Shown: positions 1-12,800 of the stretch, one piece after another
How the letters are laid out: each line of letters starts with the position of its first letter
Numbering within the stretch: the first letter of the stretch is position 1
From: Pseudoalteromonas aurantia
GTDB lineage: Bacteria > Pseudomonadota > Gammaproteobacteria > Enterobacterales > Alteromonadaceae
NCBI RefSeq assembly: GCF_005886875.1
Contig: NZ_PNBY01000012.1
Span: forward strand, 35,932 to 99,931
Direction of reading: 5' to 3'
DNA: 64,000 nucleotides
The notes under the pieces: model-generated
The model's database searches: none
What the model saw: the letters and a program-made list of their open reading frames with translations, nothing else
What the model was told of the DNA's origin: nothing
Position numbers and translations under genes: made by a program

Positions 1-260
1 TTGGGCCAAACGAAATTCGAATCATCGACATTGGCTTTTTACCAAGTGCCAGAGGGCATGGCTTTGGCTCGGCAATAATTCAATCATTTCAAAGTGCTGC
101 GTTGCAGTCAGGTGCGCCTTTAACACTTACCGTTGAACAACATAATTATGCAGCTAAGCAATTGTATGTGCGTTTAGGGTTTCAAGTTGAATCAATAAGC
201 CCGCCATATGAACTTATGGCGTGGTACCCGCACCCAGTGAAGGTAATGAGTGGTGTGTGA
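1..260 (+). CDS. GNAT family N-acetyltransferase, C-terminal part (5' end outside window)
   Basis: The frame is open from the window edge and ends at TGA 258-260, so only about the last 85 residues are seen. They contain the acetyl-CoA-binding motif A of GNAT enzymes (GFLPSARGHGFGSAII, with the R-G-H-G-F-G loop) and the typical motif B region (HNYAAKQLYVRLGF). The likely role is acetyl transfer from acetyl-CoA to an unknown amine; the substrate cannot be told. It lies directly upstream of a DUF6916 gene and three tail-collar genes, and GNAT genes recur beside such clusters in other proteobacteria, so it may belong to the same transcription unit. Confidence 0.8.
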   Translation, partial: GPNEIRIIDIGFLPSARGHGFGSAIIQSFQSAALQSGAPLTLTVEQHNYAAKQLYVRLGFQVESISPPYELMAWYPHPVKVMSGV

Positions 261-289
261 CTAAGGTGAAATTTAAAAGAGGGGCGAAT

Positions 290-571
290 ATGGAAAAGTT
301 CACGTTTGACAATCTTAAAAGTGCACAAGGTACATCTTTAAAAGTTGTGGGTCAAAATGGTGAGGTAGAGCTGGATATATCATCAGTTCAAAAATCAAAG
401 CTTGATGGAGACGAGTGGAATGCGTTTAGGGTGCTGTTAAACGGCAAAGCTAATGATCCTCTAGGCCAAGGTACCTATAGGCTCGTTCACGAGGCATTCG
501 GTGAAGCTGAATTGTTTCTATCGCCAAATAGTGAGACTGAGTATGAGATACATATTGCTCAAAAGAGGTAA
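290..571 (+). CDS. DUF6916 family protein
   Basis: A small soluble protein of 93 residues with no signal peptide or membrane segment. I chose the ATG at 290 because a purine-rich ribosome binding site (AAGAGGGGCG) precedes it; an in-frame GTG at 221 lies inside the upstream acetyltransferase gene and is less likely. The sequence (FDNLKSAQGTSLKV at the start, GTYRLVHEAFGEAELFL near the end) resembles DUF6916, a family of unknown function found beside tail-collar/MdpB genes, and the gene sits 64 bp before the first of three such genes. The resemblance is from memory of the family. A structural or chaperone role for the collar proteins is only a guess. Confidence 0.65.
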   Translation: MEKFTFDNLKSAQGTSLKVVGQNGEVELDISSVQKSKLDGDEWNAFRVLLNGKANDPLGQGTYRLVHEAFGEAELFLSPNSETEYEIHIAQKR

Positions 572-635
572 TTGGCGTGTTAAGTCAATGAATAAAGTAA
601 ATTATCCGTTTAATTAAGTGAGTAAGGAGATTTTT

Positions 636-1181
636 ATGGCTGACCCCTTTACGTGTGAAATTCGACCATTCGCATTCAATTTTGCCCCAAAAGATTGGGC
701 ATTGTGTAATGGTCAGGTGATTCAAATTTCTCAAAATGGGGCATTGTTTGCATTAATTGGAACGCAATTTGGAGGCGATGGGAGGAGTACATTTAAATTA
801 CCGGACCTACGAGGGCGGACGCCAATTGGAGAAGGCGCTCTGAGAAGTGAGCCTGGCAGGCTATTTCAAGCAGGTGAACAGTATGGCGTGGAAAACGTCA
901 CGATCAGTATTGCTGAAATGGCTGGCCATTCCCACGGTGTACAAGCGACTACAACTGAGGCAATAAATAACCCTACTTTTACCGATAGAGTGTTTTCTAA
1001 TTCAAAGGATGCTTTTAACGGACCTGAGCCTTTCATGTACAGCAGTTCTGAAAATTTAACCGGACTGGCGCAAGATGTTGTTTCTAGCGCGGGGGGAAGT
1101 CAGCCCCATACGAATATTCAGCCTTTGTTAGCGCTGAACTTTTGCATGGCGCTTGACGGTATTTTCCCATCAAGAAATTAA
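636..1181 (+). CDS. Phage tail collar domain protein (MdpB-like), copy 1
   Basis: A 181-residue protein of the microcystin-dependent-protein/tail-collar family. The N-terminal half carries the hallmark pattern: GEIR-type opening (CEIRPFAFNFAPKDWALCNGQ), then LFALIGTQFGGDGRSTFKLPDLRGR at about residues 40-65. The C-terminus has the family's G-x-QPHTNIQP-LALNFC segment and ends SRN. The start is the ATG at 636, five bases after AAGGAGA; an upstream GTG at 618 would place this strong site inside the gene. Related domains form collars or fibre tips in phage tails. There are no other tail genes here, so a free-standing cellular role is more likely than a prophage. First of three tandem paralogues. 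Confidence 0.9.
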   Translation: MADPFTCEIRPFAFNFAPKDWALCNGQVIQISQNGALFALIGTQFGGDGRSTFKLPDLRGRTPIGEGALRSEPGRLFQAGEQYGVENVTISIAEMAGHSHGVQATTTEAINNPTFTDRVFSNSKDAFNGPEPFMYSSSENLTGLAQDVVSSAGGSQPHTNIQPLLALNFCMALDGIFPSRN

Positions 1182-1193
1182 TAAGGAGACAGC

Positions 1194-1724
1194 ATGTCTG
1201 AATCATTTATAGGTGAAATAAAAATGATGGCCACGACCTTTGCACCGCGGCAATGGGCAATGTGTGATGGCGCCACGATGGCGATATATCAGAACCAACC
1301 TTTGTTTGCGCTTATAGGGACGCAATACGGGGGAGATGGACGCTCATCATTTGCGCTACCTGATATGAGGGGTCGTATACCTGTACATTTTGGTCAAGGG
1401 CCGGGCTTACAAAACTATCCAATTGCAGCTAAAACGGGTGTAGAGGAGGTTACCTTACAAATGAGTCAAATCCCTGCGCATACTCATACTCTGCAGGCAA
1501 GTACTAACAGTGCAAATACATCTTCTGCAATCGGTAATGTGCTTGCAAAAAGCCCACAAAATGAAACTGCGTATCTAAACGGTGCCGTAGTAAGAACTGT
1601 GCAAGCGTTGAGTGAAGAAGCGGTCGAGTCAGCAGGAGGTAACATGCCTCATAATAATATGATGCCTTACTTGGCCATCCATTTTGTCATTTGCCTGCAA
1701 GGCATTTTTCCATCAAGAAACTAG
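1194..1724 (+). CDS. Phage tail collar domain protein (MdpB-like), copy 2
   Basis: A 176-residue paralogue of its neighbours, 12 bp after copy 1 and preceded by AAGGAGAC. It opens SESFIGEIKMMATTFAPRQWAMCDG, carries LFALIGTQYGGDGRSSFALPDMRGR in the collar region, and ends with GGNMPHNNMMPYLAIHFVICLQGIFPSRN. The middle part (about residues 75-140) differs strongly between the three copies, whereas both ends are conserved. That is the usual pattern when the variable part faces a partner or ligand. Very short spacing to both neighbours indicates one operon. No signal peptide is present. The molecular function of cellular MdpB proteins is not established. Confidence 0.9.
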   Translation: MSESFIGEIKMMATTFAPRQWAMCDGATMAIYQNQPLFALIGTQYGGDGRSSFALPDMRGRIPVHFGQGPGLQNYPIAAKTGVEEVTLQMSQIPAHTHTLQASTNSANTSSAIGNVLAKSPQNETAYLNGAVVRTVQALSEEAVESAGGNMPHNNMMPYLAIHFVICLQGIFPSRN

Positions 1725-1737
1725 AGGAGAATAAGAA

Positions 1738-2274
1738 ATGGCAGTTCCATTTATTGGAGAAATTCGTATTTTTGGCGCGACATTCAGTCCTCGAAATTGG
1801 TCATGTTGCTGTGGCCAAATTGTAAGCATTGGACAAATGCCTGCTTTATTTAGTTTATTAGGGTCTAATTTTGGGGGGGACGGTAGAACATCATTTGGCC
1901 TTCCCAATTTAGCAGGCCGTGCGCCTATGCATGCAGGTCAAGCCCCTGGGTTATCCTTGCGGCCATTTTCTTATTTTGGCGGATCTACTAAAGAAGCTTT
2001 GGTCGAGTCTCAGTTACCTGAGCATACACACCGTATTTCGGGTGTGCTGCAAGCAGGTGATACAGGGGAACCAAGCAATAATAAGTTGGCACTCGATAAT
2101 GCCACAGGTGGTGGCGTGTTGCGGTATACCGCCCCACTTGATAATGATGTCGGTTTAATGAGTAGCTCGAGTCTTTCTATCGCGGGGGCTGGTCAACCTC
2201 ATGAGAATATGCAACCCGCATTGGCACTTAATTTTTGTATTGCACTAGATGGAATTTATCCGCCACGAAATTGA
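1738..2274 (+). CDS. Phage tail collar domain protein (MdpB-like), copy 3
   Basis: A 178-residue third paralogue, 13 bp after copy 2 with the site AGAGGAGAA before its ATG. It opens AVPFIGEIRIFGATFSPRNW, has a Cys cluster (SCCCGQ) where the other copies have one Cys, then LFSLLGSNFGGDGRTSFGLPNLAGR, and ends GQPHENMQPALALNFCIALDGIYPPRN. Three consecutive diverged copies are the usual arrangement of this family in bacterial chromosomes. This one closes the operon; the next intact gene is 376 bp downstream, beyond a protease remnant. Confidence 0.9.
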   Translation: MAVPFIGEIRIFGATFSPRNWSCCCGQIVSIGQMPALFSLLGSNFGGDGRTSFGLPNLAGRAPMHAGQAPGLSLRPFSYFGGSTKEALVESQLPEHTHRISGVLQAGDTGEPSNNKLALDNATGGGVLRYTAPLDNDVGLMSSSSLSIAGAGQPHENMQPALALNFCIALDGIYPPRN

Positions 2275-2303
2275 TGTGTAGATGCACAGGGTTTAGTTAA
2301 TGA

Positions 2304-2621
2304 ATCTGTATCTCTCATTATTGCATAGGAAGTGTGGATATTGTTTTTGTATCACGTCGACAATATCTAGCAGGGTTCTCCAACTATGGTAACTGCGTTG
2401 ATTATTATGCGCCTTCATCAGTGAGGTAGACGTCGCTGGGTGGATATACCGATTTCGGAGTTACCTTCTCATCTGCTGCGATTGTCTCTGGCATTATTGG
2501 GCAGTTAAGAGTATGTGGTGTCGCGCGGTCATTAAGCCAATCACATTTAGTTGAGCACATAAAATCAGTACGTAGCTTATTAAAAGGCAGAGCTAAAGAA
2601 AGCAGCAAAGGCCATTACTAG
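2304..2621 (+). pseudogene. Remnant of a subtilisin-like (S8) serine protease
   Basis: The gap between the third collar gene and the next gene is not empty. One frame reads VDIVFVSRRQYLAGFSNYGNC followed by VDYYAPSS, the classic S8 segment before the catalytic serine (compare ASFSNYGxCVDIxAPG). It is interrupted by TAG at 2427-2429, then continues in the same frame with FGVTFSSAAIVSGIIGQL, the position of the GTSxSxPHVAG serine motif; here the serine appears replaced by threonine. The frame stops at TAG 2619-2621. The N-terminal part with the catalytic Asp and His is missing. This is the decayed 3' end of a protease gene; the assignment rests on motif similarity only. Confidence 0.6.
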
Positions 2622-2650
2622 AAAAAAGTACTAAATGAATAACGGAGAAT

Positions 2651-3823
2651 ATGATTTTGAGTACATCAAATCCGAGTGGGAATTGTAAAACTGAAAATTT
2701 AGATTTTAGTAGCACCTACAGTGATAACTTACCAGAAATATTGTCTCAGCTCGGTATTTCATTGCTGGCTACCAGTTATCACTCGCAAAGGCTTATTGTA
2801 GTGCGACCAAAAAGTGGCAAGCTTGAAACAAAACTAAAAGCGTTTCCAAGGCCCATGGGGCTTTATGCCGATGATAACCGGGTCACTCTGAGTACATTAA
2901 ACCAAGTGATTGATTTTAAAAAATCTAAAAACGGGCACAGGGCAATTGTGAACGGTGAGTTTGATAATTATGAAGCGCTGCCAAGCAAGTTACAAGATAC
3001 TGAGCTTAAAGAACTGACTCAGTTTAGGCGCGAATTGGATGAACAAGTTCAAAGTGTCAAATCAGCAGATAGCTTGTTCGTTGAAAGGGCCAGTTTGTCG
3101 ACAGGCTTGATTAATACCCATGATATAGCTTGGGGTAACGAAGGGCTATGGGTGGTTAATTCAGTATTTTCATGTTTGTGCAAGCTCAGCCCTGACTATA
3201 GTTTTATTTCAGCTTGGAAGCCTTCATTTATTTCTGAATTAAAGCCTGACAACCGATGCCATTTAAATGGCATGGCCATGCTCGATGGTGCTCCTCGTTA
3301 TGCGACTGCCTTTAGTCAATCGAATACAGAAGAAGGGTGGCGAGACGAGTTAGGCAGTAATGGGGTACTTATTGATGTACTCGAAAATAAAGTTATTAAA
3401 TCGCAGATCTCAATGCCGCATTCACCGAGGTGTCATTTGGGGAAAGTCTATTACTGTGCATCTGGCGATGGGGCTATTCATGTGTACGACACAAAAACAG
3501 GCACTACACGTGTTTTGGCTGAGCTTCCAGGCTTCACGAGAGGGATGACATTCTTTGGTGATTTAATGGTTGTGGGCACAAGCACACTGCGTACATCCGA
3601 CGGAAAAATGAACTTTACAGGAAACGAAAGGCTGTTAGAGGAAAACCAGTGTGGCATTTGGCTGTTAGATATTAATACAGGGAAAGTAATCAGCAGTTTA
3701 ATTTTTTCAGGGGATGTAAAACAAATTTACGATATTGCAATTGTCACCAATAGCACTGCACCCGAGGTGCTTCAAAGCTCAGACGCACTATCTAGTTTCA
3801 TTTTTGAAATTTGTCAGGAGTAA
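2651..3823 (+). CDS. TIGR03032 / DUF4915 family protein
   Basis: A 390-residue protein beginning at an ATG preceded by CGGAGA. It resembles the TIGR03032 (DUF4915) family: LAFSTYQ-type opening ([16 protein letters not shown]), FPRPMGLY, a [21 protein letters not shown] segment, [19 protein letters not shown], then [20 protein letters not shown], a beta-propeller-like pattern. There is no signal peptide, so it is probably cytoplasmic. Its stop codon is five bases before the start of the giant surface-protein gene, and the ribosome binding site of the latter (AGGAG, 3816-3820) lies inside this gene, so the two are co-expressed. I recall the family occurring beside very large repeat proteins; whether it modifies or assembles them is unknown. 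Confidence 0.8.
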   Translation: MILSTSNPSGNCKTENLDFSSTYSDNLPEILSQLGISLLATSYHSQRLIVVRPKSGKLETKLKAFPRPMGLYADDNRVTLSTLNQVIDFKKSKNGHRAIVNGEFDNYEALPSKLQDTELKELTQFRRELDEQVQSVKSADSLFVERASLSTGLINTHDIAWGNEGLWVVNSVFSCLCKLSPDYSFISAWKPSFISELKPDNRCHLNGMAMLDGAPRYATAFSQSNTEEGWRDELGSNGVLIDVLENKVIKSQISMPHSPRCHLGKVYYCASGDGAIHVYDTKTGTTRVLAELPGFTRGMTFFGDLMVVGTSTLRTSDGKMNFTGNERLLEENQCGIWLLDINTGKVISSLIFSGDVKQIYDIAIVTNSTAPEVLQSSDALSSFIFEICQE

Positions 3824-3828
3824 TAATC

Positions 3829-6800
3829 ATGGAACGTACAAGTCTTAACAAAAGCATTTTGGCACTCGCTGTACCATCCTTGATTGCCAGTGGTGCGTAT
3901 GCTGATACAGTAAACGACCCTTCAAATAGTCAGCATTTGTATGGCACAGAGCACATGGAGGCCGTAACTGAGAGAGTTGATACCGCGAATAGTAATCCAT
4001 TTAATCCCTTCGGTAGAGTAACAAGTGAAAGAAAGAATAATTCAAGTTCCGACGTACGCAGTACATTAAGCTTTTTGAACGCGCAAGGGTTACTCAAACC
4101 GAGTACTCAACGAGTAACGATTGTATCAGGCGAGAGTACACAAGCTGATAGTGATTTATTAATGCGAAAGGTATTTGCCGCGGGTGTCTCTTGTTTGTTA
4201 CCGAATGGAACTTGTCAATTGGTTGCATCTGCCTTTAGCTGCACTGGGCTTTTTTCTGGCACGGTTGTTGATTCTTGCAATGCAAACGATGCGCCTGTGG
4301 TTGATTTAAATAGTGGTATATCGGGTAATGATACAACCGCGTCATTTTCTGAGGGGTCTGGGGATGTCAGTATTATTACCAGCCCAACGGTTACTGATAC
4401 AGATACAATCACAACGATTACAGTGAGTCTCACGAATGATCAAGATGGCGCATCGGAAGGACTTAATGTTTCTGCAAGTGCGCAAAATGCACTGACAGGG
4501 ATAAGTGGCGCTTCAGATATTTCACTGCAAGATACACTCTCTATAACAGGTGCAACAGCTACAACGGCTGAAGTGGCGACATTTTTACAAGCGGTGACTT
4601 ATAATAATACCAGCTCAACGCCTAATACCACCTCGCGAACGGTCACTGTCGTGGTTAACGATGGTACCGATAATAGTGATACACGCACTGCTGTGATTAG
4701 TGTGGCCAATCTAACCGCGGCCATTACTTCCGCAGCATCATTTAACACCACATCGGGCGCAAACCTAAGCCCTGCTATAACATTTAGTGGTGACAATGAA
4801 ACACTTACCATAGCATCCGCGAGTCATATTGCAGGATCAACCGCGCAAGGTGGGGGTGGGACAGATGAAATTGTTGTAATAGATGGCAGTGATCTGACGC
4901 AATTTGCCAGTTTGACCACCTTTGAAACGCTTTCGACTTATAACAACGGCTCATTAACGCTCAGTGAGTCTCAACACGATACGTTTACAACCATAAATGC
5001 TAGCGGAACAAATACGTTTACGTTGGCAAGTGCCGATGACGATAGTACGGTAACTGCTGATGCAGACATAGAAACATATATTCTTAATGCTGGTTTTAAC
5101 ATTACCTTATCTGGTGCAGCGCAAAATATTACCGGTAGTAGTAGTGCAGATACCGTTAATATTGCAGGGTTAAGTGTTACGGGGACGCTTGCTGGTGGTG
5201 GCGATACCGATGTGCTGCAAATGAGCTCAGGGGCTAATATCAGCAATGCAACAGTCAGCGCGTTCGAGTCTTTAACATTGAGCGGTGGCGCATCGGTCAC
5301 AATGACGGAAGCGCAACACGATGGCTTTTCAACGGTCACTGCAAGCGGCACTGATTCAATTACCCTAAGCTCAGCGACCGATGGCTTAACAGGGAACAGT
5401 GCGGTTGAAACGTATGTGTTGAGTACAGCGAATACATTTACGTTAGGCAGCGCGTCACAAAACCTAACAGGGAGTGGTAACGATGACACGGTTAATGTGA
5501 ATGCACTGAGTGCGACGGGGACTTTAGCGGGTGGAAGTGGCACAGACACATTGGTTGTTACCAACGGCGGAAACATATCGGGTGCGACAGTCAGTGGCTT
5601 TGAGAATTTATCGGTTGCAGCTGGTGGTACTGTAACAATTAATGCAGCCCAACTGTCTAGTTTTACTGGAGCGGTATCTGGCAGCGGGACAGAAACAGTA
5701 TCTGTTGCTGGTGATGGCAATGTGAGCACCGTATCTGCTATTGAGAATTATACCTTAAATGATGACAGTACGAATGCTCGGTCGGTGACTGTTACCAGTA
5801 CTGGGCATTCTGTTACAGCAACCTCAGCGACTGATGCCATTACGTTTGACTTAGGCACGCTTGCGTTTACCGGCACTATTACAGGTGACAATACCGTTGC
5901 AGATACGCTCAGCTTAAGCAGTGGTGCGGATATATCAGCAGGGTCTATTTCTAATGTGAATAACCTCACTGTAGCGTCGGGCGCCTCAGTGACTATGACG
6001 GCAAGTCAACACAACGCGTTTGGTGGCATAATTACGGCGCCAGGCTCTGAGACAATTATTATCAGTGGGGATGGTAACTTAACCACTTATTCGTCGGTAG
6101 AGTCGTATACTATTGGGGATGACAGTACCAATACCCGAACTGTTACTGTGAGTAATGGGTCGACGAATGTGACCGCTAATTCATCAACTGATGCAATCAC
6201 ATTTGATATTGGCTCAAGTGCCTATACAGGCACACTGACCGGTGACGCAACTCAAACAGATATTCTTTCAGCTTCTAATGGCGCAGATGTCTCGGGTGGT
6301 AGCTACTTTAATATAGGTACTCTGAGCTTAAGTAGCGGTGCAACCGTTGCCATTGATGCTGCTAATATTGGTAATTTTAGTACATCGATAACTGGTGGCG
6401 CTGGGAGCGAAATACTAAAGGTCATGGATGGTGGGACGTTTGATTTTAGTGGAACATCCGTGTCGTCAGTTGAAGGTATCACTGTAGGCACTAACAGTAA
6501 CTTTACGCTTACTTTAACAGATAACTTTGCTTCAGATGGCGGCACGGTTGATATAACCAATTTAACAGGTAGTGCAATTACCGGAGCCATTACGTTGAAT
6601 GCGAGTGCGCTTAGCGGTGATGTATTAACTATATCAGCCACCGACTTTAATGGTGCGGATACTTATATTGGTGGCTCTGGTGCCGACACTATCCGTCCTG
6701 GTGGTGGCACAGATGCAATGACAGGGAACGGGGGGAATGACAACTTCATAGGCGGTGTGTCTGACCTCTCGGGTGATACCATCACAGATTTAGCAGTTGG

Positions 6801-9800
6801 AGATATGATCACGTTAACCGGTGTGACTGGGTTATCGACTAACAACGTACGTTTTAATGGCTCAAGTACATTAGAAATTGATACAGATGCAACTGACTTT
6901 AATATATCCGAGTTGTCACTTTCACTGACAAACGCACCCTCAGCGGGTTTAGCATTTACAGTTGCGGATAGCGGCGCTAATACGGTGATCACCTTTATTG
7001 CTAGTAATGATGCGCCTGTTTTCTCTTCACTCAATGGAGGGGCTACATACACAGAAAACGGCAGCGCAGTAACGATAGATAGTGATGTCACCGTTGCTGA
7101 TACTGAACTTGATGCGCTTAATGGCAATACAGGGGATTATAATAACGCCAGTTTGACCATAGCAAGAAATGGGGGGGCAAATAGTGCCGATGTATTTGCT
7201 AACACGGGCTTATTAGGAACATTAACGCAAGGCAACAGCTTTACTTATAATAGTGTGTCAGTGGGCACTGTAACGACCAATTCTGCAGGCACCATTAAAC
7301 TCACATTTAATAGCAGTGCAACGTCAAGTATTGTTGATTCGGTTATTTCATCACTTACTTATGCGAATACGTCTGAAGACCCGTCAAGTAGCGTGACGTT
7401 AGATTACACCTTTAATGATGGTACGTCTGACAGTTCAGGTACAAACCAAGCCGTTGTGACAATTACTGCGGTAGATGATGCGCCAACAGATATTGCTTTA
7501 ACCTCATCAAGTATGGCTCAATCAAATACCAGTGTGGGGGCAGATGTTGGCACGTTAAGTACCACAGATGTGGATGACAACAGCCATACTTACACGTTAG
7601 TTGATGCGGGCACATCTACCAATGGCACATGTACTGCTAACAGTGGTAACTCCAGCTTCCAAATTAATGGCAGTTTATTAGAAACGCAGGCTGCGATGAG
7701 TGCTGGTAGCTATATTGTTTGTGTACAATCTCACGATGGTACCTCTTCATTTCAAGAATCGTTTACTGTAACTGTCAGCGATGATGTAGCACCTAATGCG
7801 CCAATATCTCTTGATTTGAATGCAGCGTCAGACAGCGGGGCTTCAAACACAGATAATTACACTAATGATACAACGCTGACATTGACTGGAACAGCAGAAG
7901 CAGGGGCTACGGTTAAGTTGTATAGTAGTGTATCTGGTGGAACTGTAATTGGAACAGGTACCGCAACCGGTGGTACATGGGAGATAACAACAAGTACGCT
8001 AACATCTAACACATTACACACGATCACCGCGACAGCAACGGATGCTAGTAACAATACATCGTCAACTTCAACGGGTTTTAGTGTCACATTAGATACAACA
8101 GCTCCAAGTGTACCAAGTACCCCAGATTTAAACAGTGCAAGTGATACAGGGAGTTCAAATACAGATAATATTACTTCAGATACCACACCAACCATAGAGG
8201 GAACGGCGACAGCTGGAGACACCATAACATTTACCTCAGATAAAGATGGCGTGCTAGGATCTATCGTTGTGCCTGCGGGAGGAAGCTGGAGCTTTACACC
8301 AACATCTGCGATGTCTGCAAACACCCATTCTATCACGGTTATTGCGACGGATCAGGCGGGTAATAATAGCAGTGCCTCAAGTGCACTTTCTATTACAATT
8401 GATACCAGTGTGAGCATACCCAGTATTACAACACCGATTGAAACAGATAACATCGTTAACGCAGCCGAGGATAACGATGTGTTAATTCAAGGTCGTGGTG
8501 CAGAGTCTGGTGCTACGGTTGTAGTTAATATTGATGGTGTGAGTCAGAGTACGACGGCAGATTCAAGCGGAAATTGGACTCTGTTAGGCAATGAATTAGA
8601 CATCAGTGCGCTCAATAACGGCAGTTTAACAGTATCAGTGACTCAAACTGATATTGCGGGTAATACGTCGACTGCTGACACAACCTCCATTACGCTAGAT
8701 AATCAAAGCCCCAGTGCAGTGACGATTACTACACCGATAGAAGGGGATGGTATTGTTAATGCAAGTGAAGATAATGATGTATTGGTTCAGGGCAGTGGCG
8801 CGGAGTCAGGTGCATCAGTTTCGATAGATATTGGTGGTGTGAGTAAAACAACAACAGCAGACTCAAGTGGGAATTGGACGTTATCGGGCAATGAGCTTGA
8901 TATTAGTGCGTTGAATAATGGCAGTTTAACGGTATCTGTAACTCAGGCTGATGCAGCGGGTAATACCTCTACGGCAACAACCACTGCTATTACCTTGGAT
9001 AATGCAGCGCCGGGCGCTTTAACAATCACTACTCCAATAGAAGGTGATGGGGTTGTGAATGCCAGCGAAGACAATCATGTATTAGTACAAGGCAGTGGTG
9101 CCGAATCTGGTGCGACAGTGACGGTAGATATTGGGGGAGTTAGTCAAAATACGACAGCGGATTCCAGTGGTAATTGGACACTATCAGGTAGCGAACTGGA
9201 TATTAGTAGTTTGAACAATGGCTCTCTCACGATAACAGCCACGCAAGCTGATAGTGCAGGGAATACCTCTAGCTCAGCAACAGGGACTATTTCATTAGAT
9301 AACATAGCTCCCACAGGCCATACAGCCGCTATTGATCAAAGCTTAATTAATGCTAGTAATGAAACGGCTTTAAGCTTTACCTTGACAGGGCTGGAAAGCT
9401 CAGGTTCTTTTGTGTATCAGATAAGTGATGGTGCAAACACGGTAAGCAGTAGTTCAGCGACGACGATCACAGGGACCACAGCACAAATAAGCAATGTCAA
9501 TGTTGCAAACTTAAATGAAGGGACCCTTACCTTATCGGCGACAGTCAGTGATACTGCTGGTAATGCAGCAACGGCGGTGACTGCGACAACCACAAAACGC
9601 TATAATGCCAAGCCTGTTCTTTCGGGGACATTGATCACTTCGATTAATGAAGATGCTGCATATAGCTTTACACCCACACTCACCGATACTGACGGTGGCG
9701 ATTCGCATACTTACTCAATTACAAATAAACCGAGTTGGGCTGCGTTTGATACCAATACGGGGGCATTAACCGGCACACCCGCAGATGAGCATGTTGGTAC

Positions 9801-12800
9801 GACGAGTAATATATCAATCAAAGTGTCTGATGGGACCGAAGACAGTGATCCTTTGACATTTAATCTTGAAGTAGTAAATACCAATGATGCACCAGTCGGC
9901 AATGATTTTACTTTTACTCTAAATGAAGGCGCTGTATTGAGTAAAACGGCTACTGAGGGTGTATTAAGTAATGCAACTGACGATGATACCGATAGCAATG
10001 ATGTATTATCTGCGGTTAAGGTAACAGATCCTCAATACGGTACGTTGACATTTAATAGTGATGGTAGCTTTAATTATCAGCATGGTGGTAGCGAAAATCA
10101 TAGTGATAGTTTTACTTATAAGGTGCAAGATACATCAGGGGCTCAGTCTGAGGCTAAAACCGTTACGATGACGATAAACGCCGTTGAAGATGCACCACAG
10201 GCGGTTGCGGACTCTGCGTCTACTGATGAAGATACACCGATTACATTCAGTGTGGTTGCGAATGACACCGACGCTGAAAATAATATGGTCGTTGCATCGG
10301 CGGCTATTGTTGATTCTCCATCGAAGGGAACTGTCACTATTGCTAACGGAATTGTTACTTATACGCCTACAGCAAATGCAAACGGTGCAGACACATTTAC
10401 TTATACCGTTAAAGACAGTACAGGTTTAACATCGAGTAAAGCTACCGTTACGATGATCCTTAATGCGGTTAACGATACGCCAATTGCAGCAAACTTTACA
10501 GAAACGGTGAATGAAGATACACCGACGAATGATCTGACGGTGAGGTCAAATGCAAGCGATGTTGAAGATACCAATCCATCGGGAGCAATCACGCTTGTTA
10601 CCCAACCAACAAAAGGGGCTGTGGCTTTAAATCAAACCAATGGCACCATGGTATATACACCAAATGCCAATGAAAATGGCACAGATACATACACCTATAC
10701 TATTGCTGATTCTCATGGACTGGTTTCAAATACCGCGACAGTGACGGTGAATATTGGTGCGATAAACGACCGGCCTACCGCAGGGGACGATACAGTAACC
10801 ACCAATGAAGATACTGCCACAACGCTTGCGATATTGAGTAATGACTCAGATATAGAAGACAGTAGTTTTGATGGTACAAATATAACCCTTGAAAACAAAG
10901 GTCAAGGTGTTGGTGAGTATACAGAGGCGACAGTCACAGTTAATACTGACGGCTCGTTAAATATAACGCCAAAAGAAAATCAAAATGGACAACTGACATT
11001 TACTTATACGTTGACAGACAGTGACAACCTAGCTTCATCTGCGGCAACCGTGACGGTAAACATCACCGCGGTGAACGATGCGCCAGTCGCTGTAGATAAT
11101 ACAGCCCAGCTACAAGAAGATGGTCAATTTGAAGTGAACGTATTAGGTAATGATACGGATGTTGATAGTACACTAGATGCAAGCTCCGTAAAGGTAGTAT
11201 TGCAACCTAGTAATGGTCAAGTCTCGATTAACGCAGCAGGCGCTATTACGTATACTGCTGTCGCAAATTACTTTGGCACAGATTCATTCACTTATACCGT
11301 CGATGATCAGCAAGGCCTAACATCAAATGCGGCAACTGTCACGATGACCATTGCAAGTGTGAACGATGCGCCGGTTATCTCTGGAACACCATCAACGCAA
11401 TTAGATGAAGATGTTTTATTTAGCTTTACGCCAACAGCAAGTGACGCTGATCAAGATAACCTGAGCTTTTCAATTACAGGGCAACCAGCTTGGGCAACGT
11501 TTGACGCAACGAGTGGCACATTGAGTGGCACACCGGGTAACGATGACGTGGGTGATTATGCCAATATCATTATTAGCGTGACTGATGGTCAGCAAACCGC
11601 GACATTATCAAGCTTTACACTGACAGTGCGCAATGTGAATGATGCACCAATAATTACTGGTACGCCTTCACTGAGCGTACTACAAGATGAAACTTACTCA
11701 TTTACGCCTCAAGCTAGTGATGAAGACTCAACAGAACTTACATTCTCTATTTCTGGCCAGCCACAATGGGCCTCTTTTGACAGTGTGAGTGGCTCTTTAA
11801 GCGGCACACCGAGAAGAGAAGATATCGGCGTTTATTCATCGGTAACAATCGGTGTATCTGATGGGGCGCTGAGTGCTTCGTTAGAAAGTTTTGATATTAC
11901 TGTGGAAGCGGTAAATGCAGCGCCTACCACCAGCGATATGCAAATTACTTTAAATGAAGACACTAGCTCGACGGTCAGTGCGTCTGTAGAAGATAGTGAC
12001 AATGATGTTGTAACCATCGCGGTTGTTACGCAGCCACAAAATGGGTCTCTCACGGTTCAATCAGGCTTGTTTACCTATCAACCAATCCCCAACTTTTTTG
12101 GTACTGATAGTTTTACGTATAGCGCCAGTGATGGTGAGTTGACATCAAACACGTCTACGGTATCAATTAACGTTACTGCGGTAAACGATGCGCCTGTTGC
12201 ACAAAACGACGTATTTAACCTAACTCCTGCCCCAAATAATGTGTACTTACTTGATGTATTGCAAAATGATTCAGACATTGAAAATCAAACTTTAACGATT
12301 ATTGGCTCAAGCGTATTAATTGGGCAAGTTAATGTCGTAGATAATCAAATACAATATACAGGCAGTGATAATACACAGGGTCTTGTTATTGTTAAGTATA
12401 TGATTGAAGACTCGCAAGGGGCACGCAGTGCCGCAGCTGCAAATATAACATTCTCGGCATCTAATGCGGTTGATGTGCCAAGCATTGTGCCTCCTACTGA
12501 TGTTGTAGTAAATGCGACGGGGCTGTACACAAAAGTGGCGCTTGGAACTGCAATTGCATCAGATAGCAATGGCAATCCTTTAGCTGTTTCATTTATGGGT
12601 GGTCAACCCATTTTCTCACCAGGGGAGCATCTTGCTTATTGGCAAACGACAGACGAGCAGGGACAGCAAGCTGTCGCGACACAATCTGTATCTGTAAACC
12701 CGCTTATTTCTTTACAAAAAGACAGTCTGGTAGCGGAGGAAAAAACCCATACTGTTGACGTTTACCTAAATGGCCCAGCAGTCTCTTACCCTGTGAGGAT

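Noticed and set aside
636..2274. Part of a prophage or tailocin, because of tail-collar domains
   Set aside because: No capsid, tape-measure, sheath, baseplate, lysis or integrase gene is present; MdpB triplets occur outside phages.
6668..6755. RTX toxin-type Ca-binding block
   Set aside because: Only about two glycine-rich nonapeptide-like units are present and no toxin domain or RTX transporter genes are near; treated as a minor motif of the giant protein.
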